Shown: positions 22,805-33,309 of the stretch, piece after piece
How the letters are laid out: the number at the start of each line of letters is the position of its first letter
Numbering within the stretch: the stretch's first letter is position 1
NCBI GenBank assembly: GCA_032433765.1
Contig: JAVIAB010000024.1
Span: 17,746,648-17,810,647 of the forward strand
Length of the DNA: 64,000 bases
Direction of reading: 5' to 3'
From: Megaustenia siamemsis
Taxonomy: Eukaryota; Mollusca; Gastropoda; Stylommatophora; Ariophantidae
The notes under the pieces: generated by a model
What the model was told of the DNA's origin: nothing
The model's database searches: none
Seen by the model: only the letters and a program-made list of their open reading frames with translations
Program-made: the position numbers and the translations under genes

Positions 22805-24420
22805 ATTATCATCATCATCGAGTGCCATCTCCGCAACGAAGGTTGGCTACCATTGAACGCCATTATGCTCTGTCTCTTGCTTTGATGGTGCAGGTTGTCA
22901 TAGGCTGGTTTGTTCATCTTTTGATGTTACTCGTCCATGTTAGTCTTGGTCTGCCTCTGCCTCTTTTACCTTGTATTTTCCCCTCCAGGATTACTTTTAG
23001 TAGGCTGTTGTGTCTTTTAACATGGCCCAAAAATCGCATTTGTCCTGTTTGAATTGTGTTTAGTAGTTCTCTTTTCATTTTTAGTTGTTTTCTCTCTCTC
23101 TCTCTCTCTGCGATTAGGACTCAATCAGAGTAGGATTCCAGGCTCTCACATGAAGTCAGCTGTCAGGTTAAGTGTGTTGATCGCCCCCACAGACAGAACA
23201 TCACAATTAGAGTCTGCCAGATCCACTCTGATTGAACACCCGTTAAAACGTTGCACTGTGTTCTGCGCCAGTGGTCCTGTGCATCCGATTTCAGCCAGCA
23301 TTTTATTCAGGTTTGCTTTCCTTAGCCTTTGATTGTCCCCAATCTTCCTGCAAGGCAGCAGATGATCTTTTCTGTAGGGGGATTCTGCCCTTAGATGGTC
23401 GGCCCTCCCAGGTTTACGAGCACCATCTGCCCGAGTCACTAGACGTGACTAACACAAATATGTACACACAAAGATATGAGATGTGACTAACACAGACATA
23501 CACACAGCGATACGAGGCATGACTAACACCGACACACATCAAGATATGAGATATGACTAACACAGGCATACACGCAAAGATATGACACATGACTAACATA
23601 AACATGCACACAAAGATATGAGATATCACTAACCCAGACATGCACACACAAAGATATGACACATGACTAACACAGATACACACTAAGATATAAGATATGA
23701 TTAAACACAGACACACATAAAGATATGAGACATGATTAACACGGACACACCAAGATACGAGATATGACTAACATGACACACATCAAGATATGAGCCATGG
23801 CTAGCACACACACACACAAGCTAAGATATGAGCCATGGCTAGCACAGAAACACACTAAGATATGAGCCATGGCTAGCACAGAAACACATGTTATATGATA
23901 TTTTTTTAAAATATGTTTTTAAAAACTTCATTGTTTGTTTTACTTTCCTTCCATCCAATTCTACCTATTCTTCTATATATCCAAATTTCAAAGGCTTCAA
24001 TTCTCTGTTCTGTTTTATTGTATATGTCCATATTTCTGCACCATTTAGGAATGTTGAGAAGACATAACATTTTGCTATTCTTAGTTATTCTGGTGTTATT
24101 TGTTTTGATGTTAGTATATTTTTCATGACATTAAAATTACTTTGTGCCATTCCTATTCTTTTGTTTATTTCAGTTGTACATTTTCCATCACTAGTTATAG
24201 TATGTCCAAGATAGTTGTAGTTCTGAACTGTCTCCAGGTCTATTCCTTCCATTTTGATATCCACTTGTGGGTTTTGAGTATTTTCTTTGTTTATGATCAT
24301 AGTTTTAGTCTTTTTGATATTCATATCTAGTCCATATTTTTTGCTTGTTATGTTTATTTCATTAAGTAATTGTTGTAGATCGTTAGGATTTTCTGCTAGT
24401 AGTACCCCTTGATCTACTGA
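22805..24420 (-). mobile_element. RTE-like LINE (type A), split by an 820-bp insertion
   Basis: 22805-23090 is the 3' part, with the (ATG)n tail on the minus strand; 23915-24420 continues with the upstream part (AETWTL-like region, NYLGHTITSDGKC, KKYGLDMNIKKTKTMIIN, LLAENPNDLQQLL). The join between AGTTGTTTT and TAAAA matches uninterrupted copies. Confidence 0.82.
23091..23914. repeat. Insertion with CT microsatellite and a 36-bp degenerate array
   Basis: (TC)n at 23092-23108, then about 330 bp including a minus frame (23146-23439, 97 codons, unrecognised), then about 12 units of a GACTAACACAGACA plus AAGATATGAGA repeat to 23895. Confidence 0.7.
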
Positions 24421-24899
24421 AGAGGAAATGAACCACTTCCAGTTTCTTGAAGCGGAGCGGACCACTAGAGCTAACATCTGACGGGCTTTCCCAGTTTTGA
24501 CTTCACGCCAGTGCCGTAAACTTTGTGAAGCCCTGAGCCAACATGAACCTGAAGCCCCCTGTTTAACAATTAACCCCAGAAGGTCTCTGTCATAGATTAC
24601 ATTATAAATACATTTAAAGCCCCCTCGCATCGGGAGGCCATACGCTGTTGCTTATTCAGCCTAGTTGGCCTAAATCTGGCCCTGAGAGTCATACTACGTA
24701 CATGGCTGACAATAGATGTGCACTTGGTTTTAGTCGGTTGTAGATCATTCTTTGTTGACACAAGTGCACAGCAGTTTATGCATCTACAGCCATTACCTCT
24801 GTAACTTCTGACATATTACTGTCTATTAGAATAATATTAACCTTCATTATTAATATTTTCTGTTTCTGTATATGTTTTTTTTATATATCTTTCTGTATG
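24421..24899. other. No recognised feature
   Basis: Sequence upstream of the LINE break; an open minus frame here has no recognisable similarity. Confidence 0.4.
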
Positions 24900-25380
24900 A
24901 CGTCAGAATTTTTTTTTCCCGTTCACCAGCTTTACCTTTGGCGAAGTCCCTGGAGACGGAACTGAAAATAGCTTGTTAATCCGTTTTTTCCCTGGCAGCC
25001 GTGTGCACAATCCCTCGCCGCACAGGCAGATAGCTCCGACTTCGATGGTTAAAAAAAAGTAGAAAAAAGCCCCCCGTCACGCCAAGTGGCGTATAGGGAA
25101 TATGGTGTTAGTGACCATAAATTTTACAGACTCTCGGCACATGATTTTTGGGGTAATGTGGTCGGTATTACGCCCGTGCCCCATTACTTTCCCAGAAAAA
25201 AATCCGGTACCCATTAAAGGCTGGGTAAACCGGAAGCCGTCGGTTGGTATCGAACCCTACCTCTGGTCCTTTGTAGTCCAGTTTACAAACCACTGAGCTA
25301 TCGCGGCTCCCGTCTTCGAAGGTACTCATATTTTTCCGTCGAAGAGTAATTGTCATTTCAAGCCGACCGTCGGCCAAATA

Positions 25381-25400
<20 letters not shown>
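24900..25400 (-). repeat. SINE-2, split by SINE-1
   Basis: Minus strand: ATGAGTACCTTCGAA near 25330, then after the SINE-1 insertion TCGGAGCTATCTGCCTG, GGCGAGGGATTGTGCACA and AAAACGGATTAACA, the same body as 56765-56880 and 55545-55700. Confidence 0.7.
25049..25312 (-). mobile_element. SINE-1 inserted in SINE-2
   Basis: Complete head to tail on the minus strand, from GGAGCCGCGATAGCTCAGTG at 25312 to the TTTTTT end at 25049. CTTCGA lies on both sides. The A/B-box-like parts are readable but diverged from any functional tRNA. Confidence 0.85.
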
Positions 25401-25412
<12 letters not shown>

Positions 25413-25590
25413 TAATCAAGAAAATCCCTATCAGCAGTTCTCAAACCCTGAAGCTACGGGTATCTTCATACACAGAGAAACTATCATTCTCTTCCACTGA
25501 GTTTAATCTTCTTCCAAATCTTTTTGAAAGGTACTCTAACCTTTAGAGATCCCTGAAACTGAGCAGAATAGATGGGTCAGTGGAGATTTG

Positions 25591-28195
25591 GGATGAGAGA
25601 TCTACAATCACGTGGGGAAATGATGGGTGTCAAATGTACAATCACGTGGGAAATGTTGGGTGAGAAATCTGCAATCACGTAGGAAATGTTGGATGAGAAA
25701 TCTACAATCACGTAGGAAATGTTGGGTGAGAAAGCTACAATAACGTGGGGAATGTTGGGTGAGAAATCTACTATGACGAAGGAAATGTGTGAGAAATCTA
25801 CTATCACGTGGGGAAATGATGGGTGAGAAATCTACAATCACGTAGGAAATGTTGGGTGAGAAATCTGCAATCACGTAGGAAATGTTGGATGAGAAATCTA
25901 TAATCACGTAGGAAATGTTGGGTGAGAAATCTACAATCTCGTGGGAAATGTTGGGTGAGAAATCTACAATCACGTGGGGAAATGATGGGCGAGAAAGCTA
26001 CAATAACGTGGGGAATGTTGGGTGAGAAATCTACAATCACGTGGGAAATGTTGGGTGAGAAATCTACAATCACGTGGGAAGTGTTGGCTGAGAAATCTAC
26101 AATCACGTAGGAAATGTTGGGTAAGAAATCTACAATCACGTGGGAAACGTTGGGTGAGAAATCTACAATCACGTGGGAAATGTTGGGTGAGAAATCTACA
26201 ATCACGTAGGAAATGTTGGGTGAGAAATCTACAATCACGTGGGAAATGTTGGGTGAGAAATCTACAATCACGTGGAAAATGTTGGGTGAGAAATCTACTA
26301 TCACGTAGGAAATGTTGGATGAGAAATCTACAATCACGTAGGAAATGTTGGGTGAGAAATCTACAATCACGTGAGAAATGTTGGGTGAGAAATCTACAAT
26401 CACGTGGGGAAATGATGGGTGAGAAAGCTACAATAACGTGGGGAATGTTGGGTGAGAAATCTACAATCACGTGGGAAATGTTGGGTGAGAAATCTACAAT
26501 CACGTGGGAAATGTTGGGTGAAAAATCTACAATCACGTAGAAAATGTTGGGTGAGAAATCTACAATCACGTGGGAAACGTTGGGTGAGAAGTCTACAATC
26601 ACGTGGGAAATGTTGGGTGAGAAATCTACAATCACGTGGGGAAATGTTGGGAGAGAAATCTACAATCACGTGGGAAATGTTGGGAGAGAAATCTACAATC
26701 ACGTAGGAAATGTTGGGTGAGAAATCTACAATGACATGGGAAATGTTGGGTGAGAAATGTACAATCACGTGGGAAATGTTGGGTGAGAAATGTACAATCA
26801 CGTGGGAAATGTTGGGTGAGAAATATACAATCACGTAGGAAATGTTGGGTGAGAAATCTACAATCACGTGGGGAAATGATGGGTGAGAAATCTACAATCA
26901 CGTGGGGAAATGTTGGGTGAGAAATCTACAATCACGTGGGGAAATGATGGGTGAGAAAGCTACAATCACGCAAGGAATGTTGGGTGAGAAATCTACTATG
27001 ACGAAGGAAATGTGTGAGAAATCTACAATCACGTGGGAAATGTTGGGTGAGAAATCTACAATCACGTGGGAAATGTTGTGTGAGAAATCTACAATCACGT
27101 GGGGAAATGATGGGTGAGAAATCTATAATCGCATGGGAAATGATGGGTGAGAAATCTACAATCAAGTGGGGAAATATTGGATAAGAAATCTACAATCAAG
27201 TAGGAAATGTTGGGTGAGAAATCTATAATCACGTGGGAAATTTTGGGTGAGACATCTACAATCACGCGTGAAATTTTGGGTGAGAGACCTACAATCACGT
27301 GGGAAATGTTGGGTGAGAGATCTACAATTACGTGGGAAATTTTGGGTGAGAGATCTACAATCACGCGGGAAATTTTGGGTGAGAGATCTACAATCACGCC
27401 TGAAATTTTGGGTGAGAGACCTGCAATCACGTGGGAAATGTTGGGTGAGAGATCTACAATCACGTGGGAAATTTTGGGTGAGAGATCTACAATCACGCGG
27501 GAAATTTTGGGTGAGAGATCTACAATCACGCCGGAAATTTTGGGTGAGAGATCTACAATCACGCCGGAAATTTTGGGTGAGAGATCTACAATCACGAGGG
27601 AAATTTTGGGTGAGAAATCTGCAATCACGTAGGAAATGTTGGGTGAGAAATCTGCAATCACGTAGGAAATGTTGGGTGAGAAATCTACAATCACGTAGGA
27701 AATGTTGTGTGAGAAATCTACAATCACGTGGGGAAATGATGGGTGAGAAATCTGCAATCACGTGGGAAATGTTGGGTGAAAAATCTACAATCACGTGGGG
27801 AATGTTGGGTGAGAAATCTACAATCACGCGGGAAATTTTGGGTGAGAAATCTACAATCACGCGGGAAATTTTGGGTGAGAAATCTACAATCACGCGGGAA
27901 ATTTTGGGTGAGAAATCTGCAATCACGTAGGAAATGTTGGGTGAGAAATCTACAATCACGTGGGAAATGTTGGGTGAGAAATCTACAATCACGTGGGGAA
28001 ATGTTGGGTAAGAAATCTACAATCACGTAGGAAATGTTGGGTGAGAAATCTACAGTCACGTAGGAAATGTTGGGTGAGAAATCTACATTCACGTAGGAAA
28101 TGTTGGGTGAGAAATCTACTATGACGAAGGAAATGTTGTGTGAGAAATCTACAATGACGCGGGAAATTTTGGGTGAGAGATCTACAATCACGTGG
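25591..28195. repeat. 33-bp minisatellite, about 79 units
   Basis: Unit GTGGGAAATGTTGGGTGAGA plus AATCTACAATCAC. Variants at CACGTGGG, CACGTAGG and CACGCGGG and at AAATG/AAATT define sub-blocks; 27240-27600 is a block of the GAGAGATCT/AAATTTTGGG type. Period 33 keeps several frames on both strands open, giving 11-residue repeats (VIVDFSPNISH on the minus strand) of no evident function. Confidence 0.96.
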
Positions 28196-28330
28196 CTAAT
28201 CCTAATACCAGCGACATCAATTTCTTGGAAAGATCGAACGAAGACATCATTTCCCAATTTCGCGCTCAACACTTGATCAGTTCGCAAGAAAAACACGTCT
28301 CAAAGCTCCAGATGTATATGTGTCCAGGTC

Positions 28331-28745
28331 ATGGTTATTCGAAGGCCCCGGTATCAGTGCAAACGAATGGAAATCAATAATTGCTCAACCGCCCGTGCCA
28401 GTGGAATCATCCGAAAATCGAATCTCATCGAATATCCAAAGAAAGGCAGCTGCAGTCCCCATCATAGCCGCTACAGCACACACCAAAAGACATACGGCCA
28501 AGCGGCACTAAAAGTGGACGCAGCTGAACTGTCCTTCGTCATACGATATCACCATTCATCATAAGCGATCTGAATATAGAAACACCATCCGGATGAAACA
28601 CACAGCTCACCGTATGCACATAGCACTACTCAGTGGCTCCGGCAGCAATCCTGACTTGGAATATGAGGAAACTGCAATAATGAACACTTTTCAGACAGTG
28701 CCTCAACGGTTCCCTGTCGCCTATCCGCGATATTGACCAGAAGTC
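28331..28745 (-). repeat. Repeat X copy, minus orientation
   Basis: GAAGGCCCCGGTATCAGTGC to CAATATCGCGGATAGG, reverse of 29880-29655 and 43664-43260. Confidence 0.8.
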
Positions 28746-28784
28746 CATTTGTCTTGGTGACATTGTTCACCGCTGTAGTGTTTT

Positions 28785-28785
<1 letters not shown>

Positions 28786-28846
<61 letters not shown>
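28786..28846. repeat. (TA)n microsatellite
   Basis: About 30 TA dinucleotides between the inverted repeat X copies. Confidence 0.97.
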
Positions 28847-28850
<4 letters not shown>

Positions 28851-28871
28851 ATGTATGTATGTATATATGTG

Positions 28872-29022
28872 TCCTCATATTCCAAGTCCTTGCTGTGCAC
28901 ACAGTGAGCTGTGTTTTTCACCCGGATGGTGTTTCTATATTCAGATTGCTTACGATGAATGATGATATCGTATGACGAAGGATAGTTCAACTGCGTTCAC
29001 TTTCAGTACCGCTTGGCCTATA
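28872..29022 (+). repeat. Repeat X fragment
   Basis: TCCTCATATTCCAAGTCC through GATGATATCGTATGACGAAG; about 130 bp are inverted relative to 28530-28680. Confidence 0.8.
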
Positions 29023-29150
29023 TACATAGGCATGGAATGATCTTAAAAGAATGGCAAGAAACAGAACGGTCTGAAAAGTGTTTGTTGAAGACCTATACCC
29101 CACAGGGAGTTGAAAGGAATAATAAGAAGTTTACTTTTGTTTATGTTATG
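29023..29150 (+). pseudogene. LINE type C 3' fragment
   Basis: GGAATGATCTTAAAAGAATG through GTGTTTGTTGAAGACC to CCACAGGGAGTTGAAAGG, as at 41595-41680. Confidence 0.75.
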
Positions 29151-29654
29151 AAGGCTCTTCCTACTTCAAGCCTGATAAATGGAACATTCTGGAACTAAAC
29201 AATAACTTACAAACGCTGATACCATTAGATGGCATTAAGTCGAAGGGTTGAATTCCATTTACTGGCTGGTTCAGTAACCAACTAAGCTGTTCTGAACTGT
29301 GAGACCAGCAGGGCACAATTCATATACATATGTTGAGAACTACTGTCTGGATAATTTAACAAATTTGAGTACAAGGGGGAGTCCCCATTTTTTGTACATG
29401 ACGTCACAGAGGTCACCTGTCTTGCGCTGTAACTTCCGGTGCAATGTTTATACTTTATCAGCTCTCACTTTGTGCCACTTAAAAGAAGACACGGCTTTCT
29501 CCAGTTCTAGTCTAGTGTCAGTCATAGAGATATCCCAAGATCCTTCCTTCCTGTCTTTGTTGTGTTGTATATCCCCATTTCATCTCAAAATAAAGTAAAT
29601 GGTTTCCACCTGTTGTATTCATGGGTGGGATAAGGCGTTGAATCTTTCATCAGA

Positions 29655-29905
29655 TTTATCGCTTACGATGATTGATGAAACCGTATGACGAAAGACAGTT
29701 CAGCTGCGTTCACATTCGGTCCCGCTTGACCTTATGTCTTTTTGCAAATACTGTATCGGCTATGAGGGGGAATGCAGCTGCCTTTCTTTGTTTGGATATT
29801 TGATGAGATGTTAATTTGGATGATTTCACTGGCACGGACGGTTGATCATATATTATAGATTTCCATTCGTTTGCAGTGATGGCTTTCGAATAACTATAAC
29901 TATGT
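29655..29905 (+). repeat. Repeat X fragment
   Basis: GCTTACGATGATTGATGAAA to TTTGCAGTGATGGCTTTCG, diverged from other copies. Confidence 0.7.
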
Positions 29906-30049
29906 TTCAAACGTCTTTTTTACCCGCATAGCCTGTGCTCTCTACCGTGAATTATGCAAATATCCCCACCATATGTTTGCAGTCACAAACGATCAACATG
30001 TTGCACAAACTGATGGGCTCAGCGTTACGTTTAAACAAATGTATCTTTG

Positions 30050-31180
30050 AGTAGACAGTCAGAAAGAGATCAACAGATTATCAAAAGTAACACACACATT
30101 AAACGCCACGAAGAATACGTGGCACAATACCAACTTCAACATGGTATTAAAATTACTGAGGACATATATTTTCTCCCGATAGCAACATATCGTTGTGAAT
30201 CATGGATAACCTCGCAAACAGCAAGGAAAAAAATGGTTTCATTAGAAACAAAATGCTGCGGGAAATTCCGTAAGATAGCTTAGATAATTAAAAAAGAGCA
30301 ATGAGGACATATTAAAAGATTTAAACGTTAAAAAGAAGTGGCTTATAACACCATTCTACATCATCATCATCATTGAGTGCCGTCTCCGCATCAAAGGTTG
30401 GCTACCATGGAGCGCCATTCCACTCTGTCTCATGCTTTGATGGTGCAGATTGTCATAGGTTGACTAGCCCATCTTTTGATGTTACTCGTCATGTTAGTCT
30501 TGGTCTGCCTCTGCCTCTTTTTCCTTGTATTTTCCCCTCCAATATTACTTTTATTAGGCTGTTGTGTCTTTTAACATGCCCCAAAAATTTCATTTGTCTT
30601 GTTCTAATTGTGTTTAGTTGATCTCTTTTCATTTTTAGTTGTTTTAAAACTTCATTGTTTGTTTGTTTTCTTACCATCCAGTTCTACCTATTCTTCTGTA
30701 GATCCACATTTCAAAGGCTTAAATTTTCTGTTCTGTTTTCTGGTCTAATATCCATGCTTCTGCACCATACAGGAATATTGAGAAAATGTAACATTTTGCC
30801 ATTCTTAGTTTTAGCCCTTGTGTTATTTGTTTTGATGTTAGTATATTTTTCATGACATTAAAATTACTTTTTGCCATACTTATTCTTTTGTTTATTTCAG
30901 TTTTACATTTTCCATCACTGGTGACATTTTCCACCATTCTGCTAAGGAAATTAAAATACTATGACCACATTAAAAGATACAACGTGTTGGAAAGAGCAAT
31001 AATGGAAGGCATGGTTCCTGGACATGGTTGGGGCACACCAAGAAGAAGTTGGTTTCAAGACATCATGGAGACTTTGAACATGACAGCAGAAGTGGGAGAT
31101 CTGGTTAGAGGCAGATTCTTTCAGACGGGCTGTGGTGAATGCAACGTTCTGCAAAGGTCATGCGACCTGATGATGATCTT
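30050..31180 (+). pseudogene. LINE RT C-terminal relic, split by a type-A LINE
   Basis: 30050-30348 reads YRCESWITSQTARKKMV, LETKCCGKFRKIA and KKSNEDILKDLNVKKKWL; 30941-31180 resumes with LLRKLKYYDHIKRYNVL and PRRSWFQDIMETLNM. The pieces join at the TSD CACCATTCT. Confidence 0.82.
30358..30931 (-). mobile_element. RTE-like LINE (type A) fragment with 9-bp TSD
   Basis: TSD CACCATTCT at 30349-30357 and 30932-30940. Minus strand ends in (ATG)n and carries the usual GAEAWILD...KRDQLNTIRTRQMKF C-terminus with shifts. Confidence 0.9.
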
Positions 31181-31321
31181 AGAATACCCAGGAGAAAGGC
31201 CCATGCCCATTTCACACAGTTAGATGTTGCATGCGCGGGCTCAAGTACGCAAAACGTGGGAATCACTGTTTTAGAACTTTGCTTGGAGCATCACAGTGCA
31301 GTGTGTTCACCTTGTATGAGT

Positions 31322-31591
31322 CATCATCATCATGTGCCATAGCGGTTGGTGTAAGCGATCATGTCCTTCCACAATCTTTTATCTACAGTGCATCGTATCA
31401 GTTCTGCTGTTGACTGTTTTCCATGCCATGACACCAAGCTATCCAGTATTTTCTCTCTTTGTCGTCCGCGATCTCTCTTTCCTTTTATTTTGCCAGTTGT
31501 AACCAAGTATTCAAACTTTCCTTTTCTCATGATGTGCCCGAAAAATGTTGATTGCTTCTTTCTGATTTTTTTTTAGGAGCTCCCTTTTTGT
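31322..31591 (-). mobile_element. RTE-like LINE (type A2) fragment with 11-bp TSD
   Basis: TSD CTTGTATGAGT at 31311-31321 and 31592-31602. Encodes FEYLVTTGKIKGKRDRGRQR and WKDMIAYTNRYGT, ending in (ATG)n. Confidence 0.92.
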
Positions 31592-31845
31592 CTTGTATGA
31601 GTAATTCAGCAATTTCTGAAACTACTAATTTTTTTTTATTAACCATTCGTTGTTAGGGTGACCAATCGCCAGGCATTTGACTGATCTCCAGAGGTACGGC
31701 TCCTGCCTTCTGATCACGGTCAACACAAACAATCAAGCATTTAACAAAAAATTACATCAATATATGTATTTTTGATAAATATATTTGTCTATATTTGTAT
31801 ATATTTTTGTTGTTTTTAATTGTTTATTTTTTAATCCTTTTCAGC

Positions 31846-32148
31846 AGATTGACAAAGATAATGGCAGCTGTAAAATTCATGATAGTAGGGTCGATTTATA
31901 GCTAAAATGGATACAGTTGTCCAAGTCAGCTGTTAATCTAGTCTATAAGAAGCTAACTTTGGTGTTGCAACAATGTTAGTCTAAGAGAGGTCACCCCTGT
32001 TAAGTCCACCATCAAGCCATATGTTAATTTAGCTACAAAGGGACTAACCTTAGTTGCCACATAGAAGGAAGCACCTCAAAGCTCACTGCCAACTCAAGAC
32101 CTCATTGATATCTGCTTTAAACAACCTTGTACCCCAACCTTCCAGTGA
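31846..32148 (+). promoter_or_regulatory. Likely 5' UTR of the SLC45-like exon, with a short upstream ORF
   Basis: After the acceptor-like TTTTCAG ending at 31845 there is a 14-codon upstream ORF starting at 31860 and ending before the main ATG. If transcribed, it could reduce translation of the transporter. Exon extent is inferred from splice-site appearance only. Confidence 0.35.
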
Positions 32149-33309
32149 ATGGAGCCATACCGAAAAAACATGGAACCGCTCTCAGCAGTTGTCCTGGACG
32201 TGAACTCTTCCCAATTCAACACCAGGGTCCCTAAGGTAACTCTCAGCCTGGTTCAGATGCTACTTCTGAACTCTGTTGTGTGTGGTGTAGAAATTGTTGC
32301 CTGTGCTGGCTTCACCTACATCCCACCAATGCTACTCAAGGCAGGCTACTCTGAAGAAAACATGGGCTTTCTTTTAGGGATGGGACCCCTTCTGGGCTTC
32401 CTTTTCGTTCCTATTATTGGTCGGGCCAGTGACTGCTGTTATAGTCAGTTTGGCCGCAGAAGACCTTTTATTTTAGGTTTATCTGTGCTGCTAGTATGTG
32501 CTTTATATTTAATTCCATTTGGGGATTACTTTATGTCCTTGATATTCGGCATCCAGCCCTGGAGTAAGACTTTAGGCTTAATTGTGCTGGCTATAGGAGT
32601 TATCTTACTGGATTTCACCACTCAAGCTAGCCTTACCCCTTGTGAAGCTCTGCTCAATGATGCCTCAAAAGACTCTGACCAGAACGAAAAAATATTCACA
32701 ATCTACTCCCTGATGATTAGTTCCGGAGGCATTATCGGATACCTTTTGACATCAATTGATTGGACGTCTAATCCTCTGGGTGCCTACTTTGGTGGCCAAG
32801 AAGCTTCCATCTTCTCCATCCTCATCATAGTTTACACAATGATGCTAGCAGCAACAATTGTTGTAGCACAAGAAGTGCCTTTATCCAGATCTGTGTCACC
32901 GGCTAACATCTCCACAGTCAACATCGCCACAGCATCAACACTTTCTAGTTCAACAAACATCAGCTCAAAATCACAAACCATTCATGAGAATGGCTACGAA
33001 TCAAACAGCAGCTCTTCAGATGAAAGCAGACTGAGAACTAAACATTCAAAAAACTCAAAAGGATTATGGAGAACTATTCAGTTTGTGCACCAAATTTTAT
33101 GTAAACTCATCACCGTTCTACCTAATAAGGGAAAGTTTATCACCAACGCGTGTGATTGTTTGTACTGGTTTGGCAAACAGTTGGTGCCATCTCAGTTAGT
33201 TCAGTTGTTTAAAATCCCAGCTGTACTCAAGCTACTGGCTTGGGCTGATGTCTGTTCATGGACAGCCATTATGGGTTTTAACATTTACTACACTGATTAT
33301 GTTGGACAG
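32149..33309 (+). other. SLC45-like coding exon 1
   Basis: Encodes residues 1-387: the first six helices, the cytosolic loop and helix 7. The start ATG at 32149 precedes the family's conserved first helix by about 30 residues; a second in-frame ATG lies 7 codons on. The exon ends GGACAG before donor GTGAGC at 33310. A good acceptor (pyrimidine-rich stretch plus TTTTCAG) ends at 31845, so the exon probably begins at 31846 with about 300 nt of 5' UTR and an unseen upstream exon. An alternative weaker acceptor ends at 32144. Confidence 0.88.

Noticed and set aside
23146..23439. 97-codon minus-strand gene
   Set aside because: Lies in an insertion within a LINE, with no family, start context or splice sites; kept only as part of the insertion.
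25591..28195. CRISPR-like regular repeat array
   Set aside because: Units are contiguous without unique spacers and the sequence is eukaryotic; the same holds for the arrays at 38760-39970 and 57191-61748.
28733..28990. Tyr/Ile-rich ORFs on both strands
   Set aside because: Produced by the (TA)n tract.
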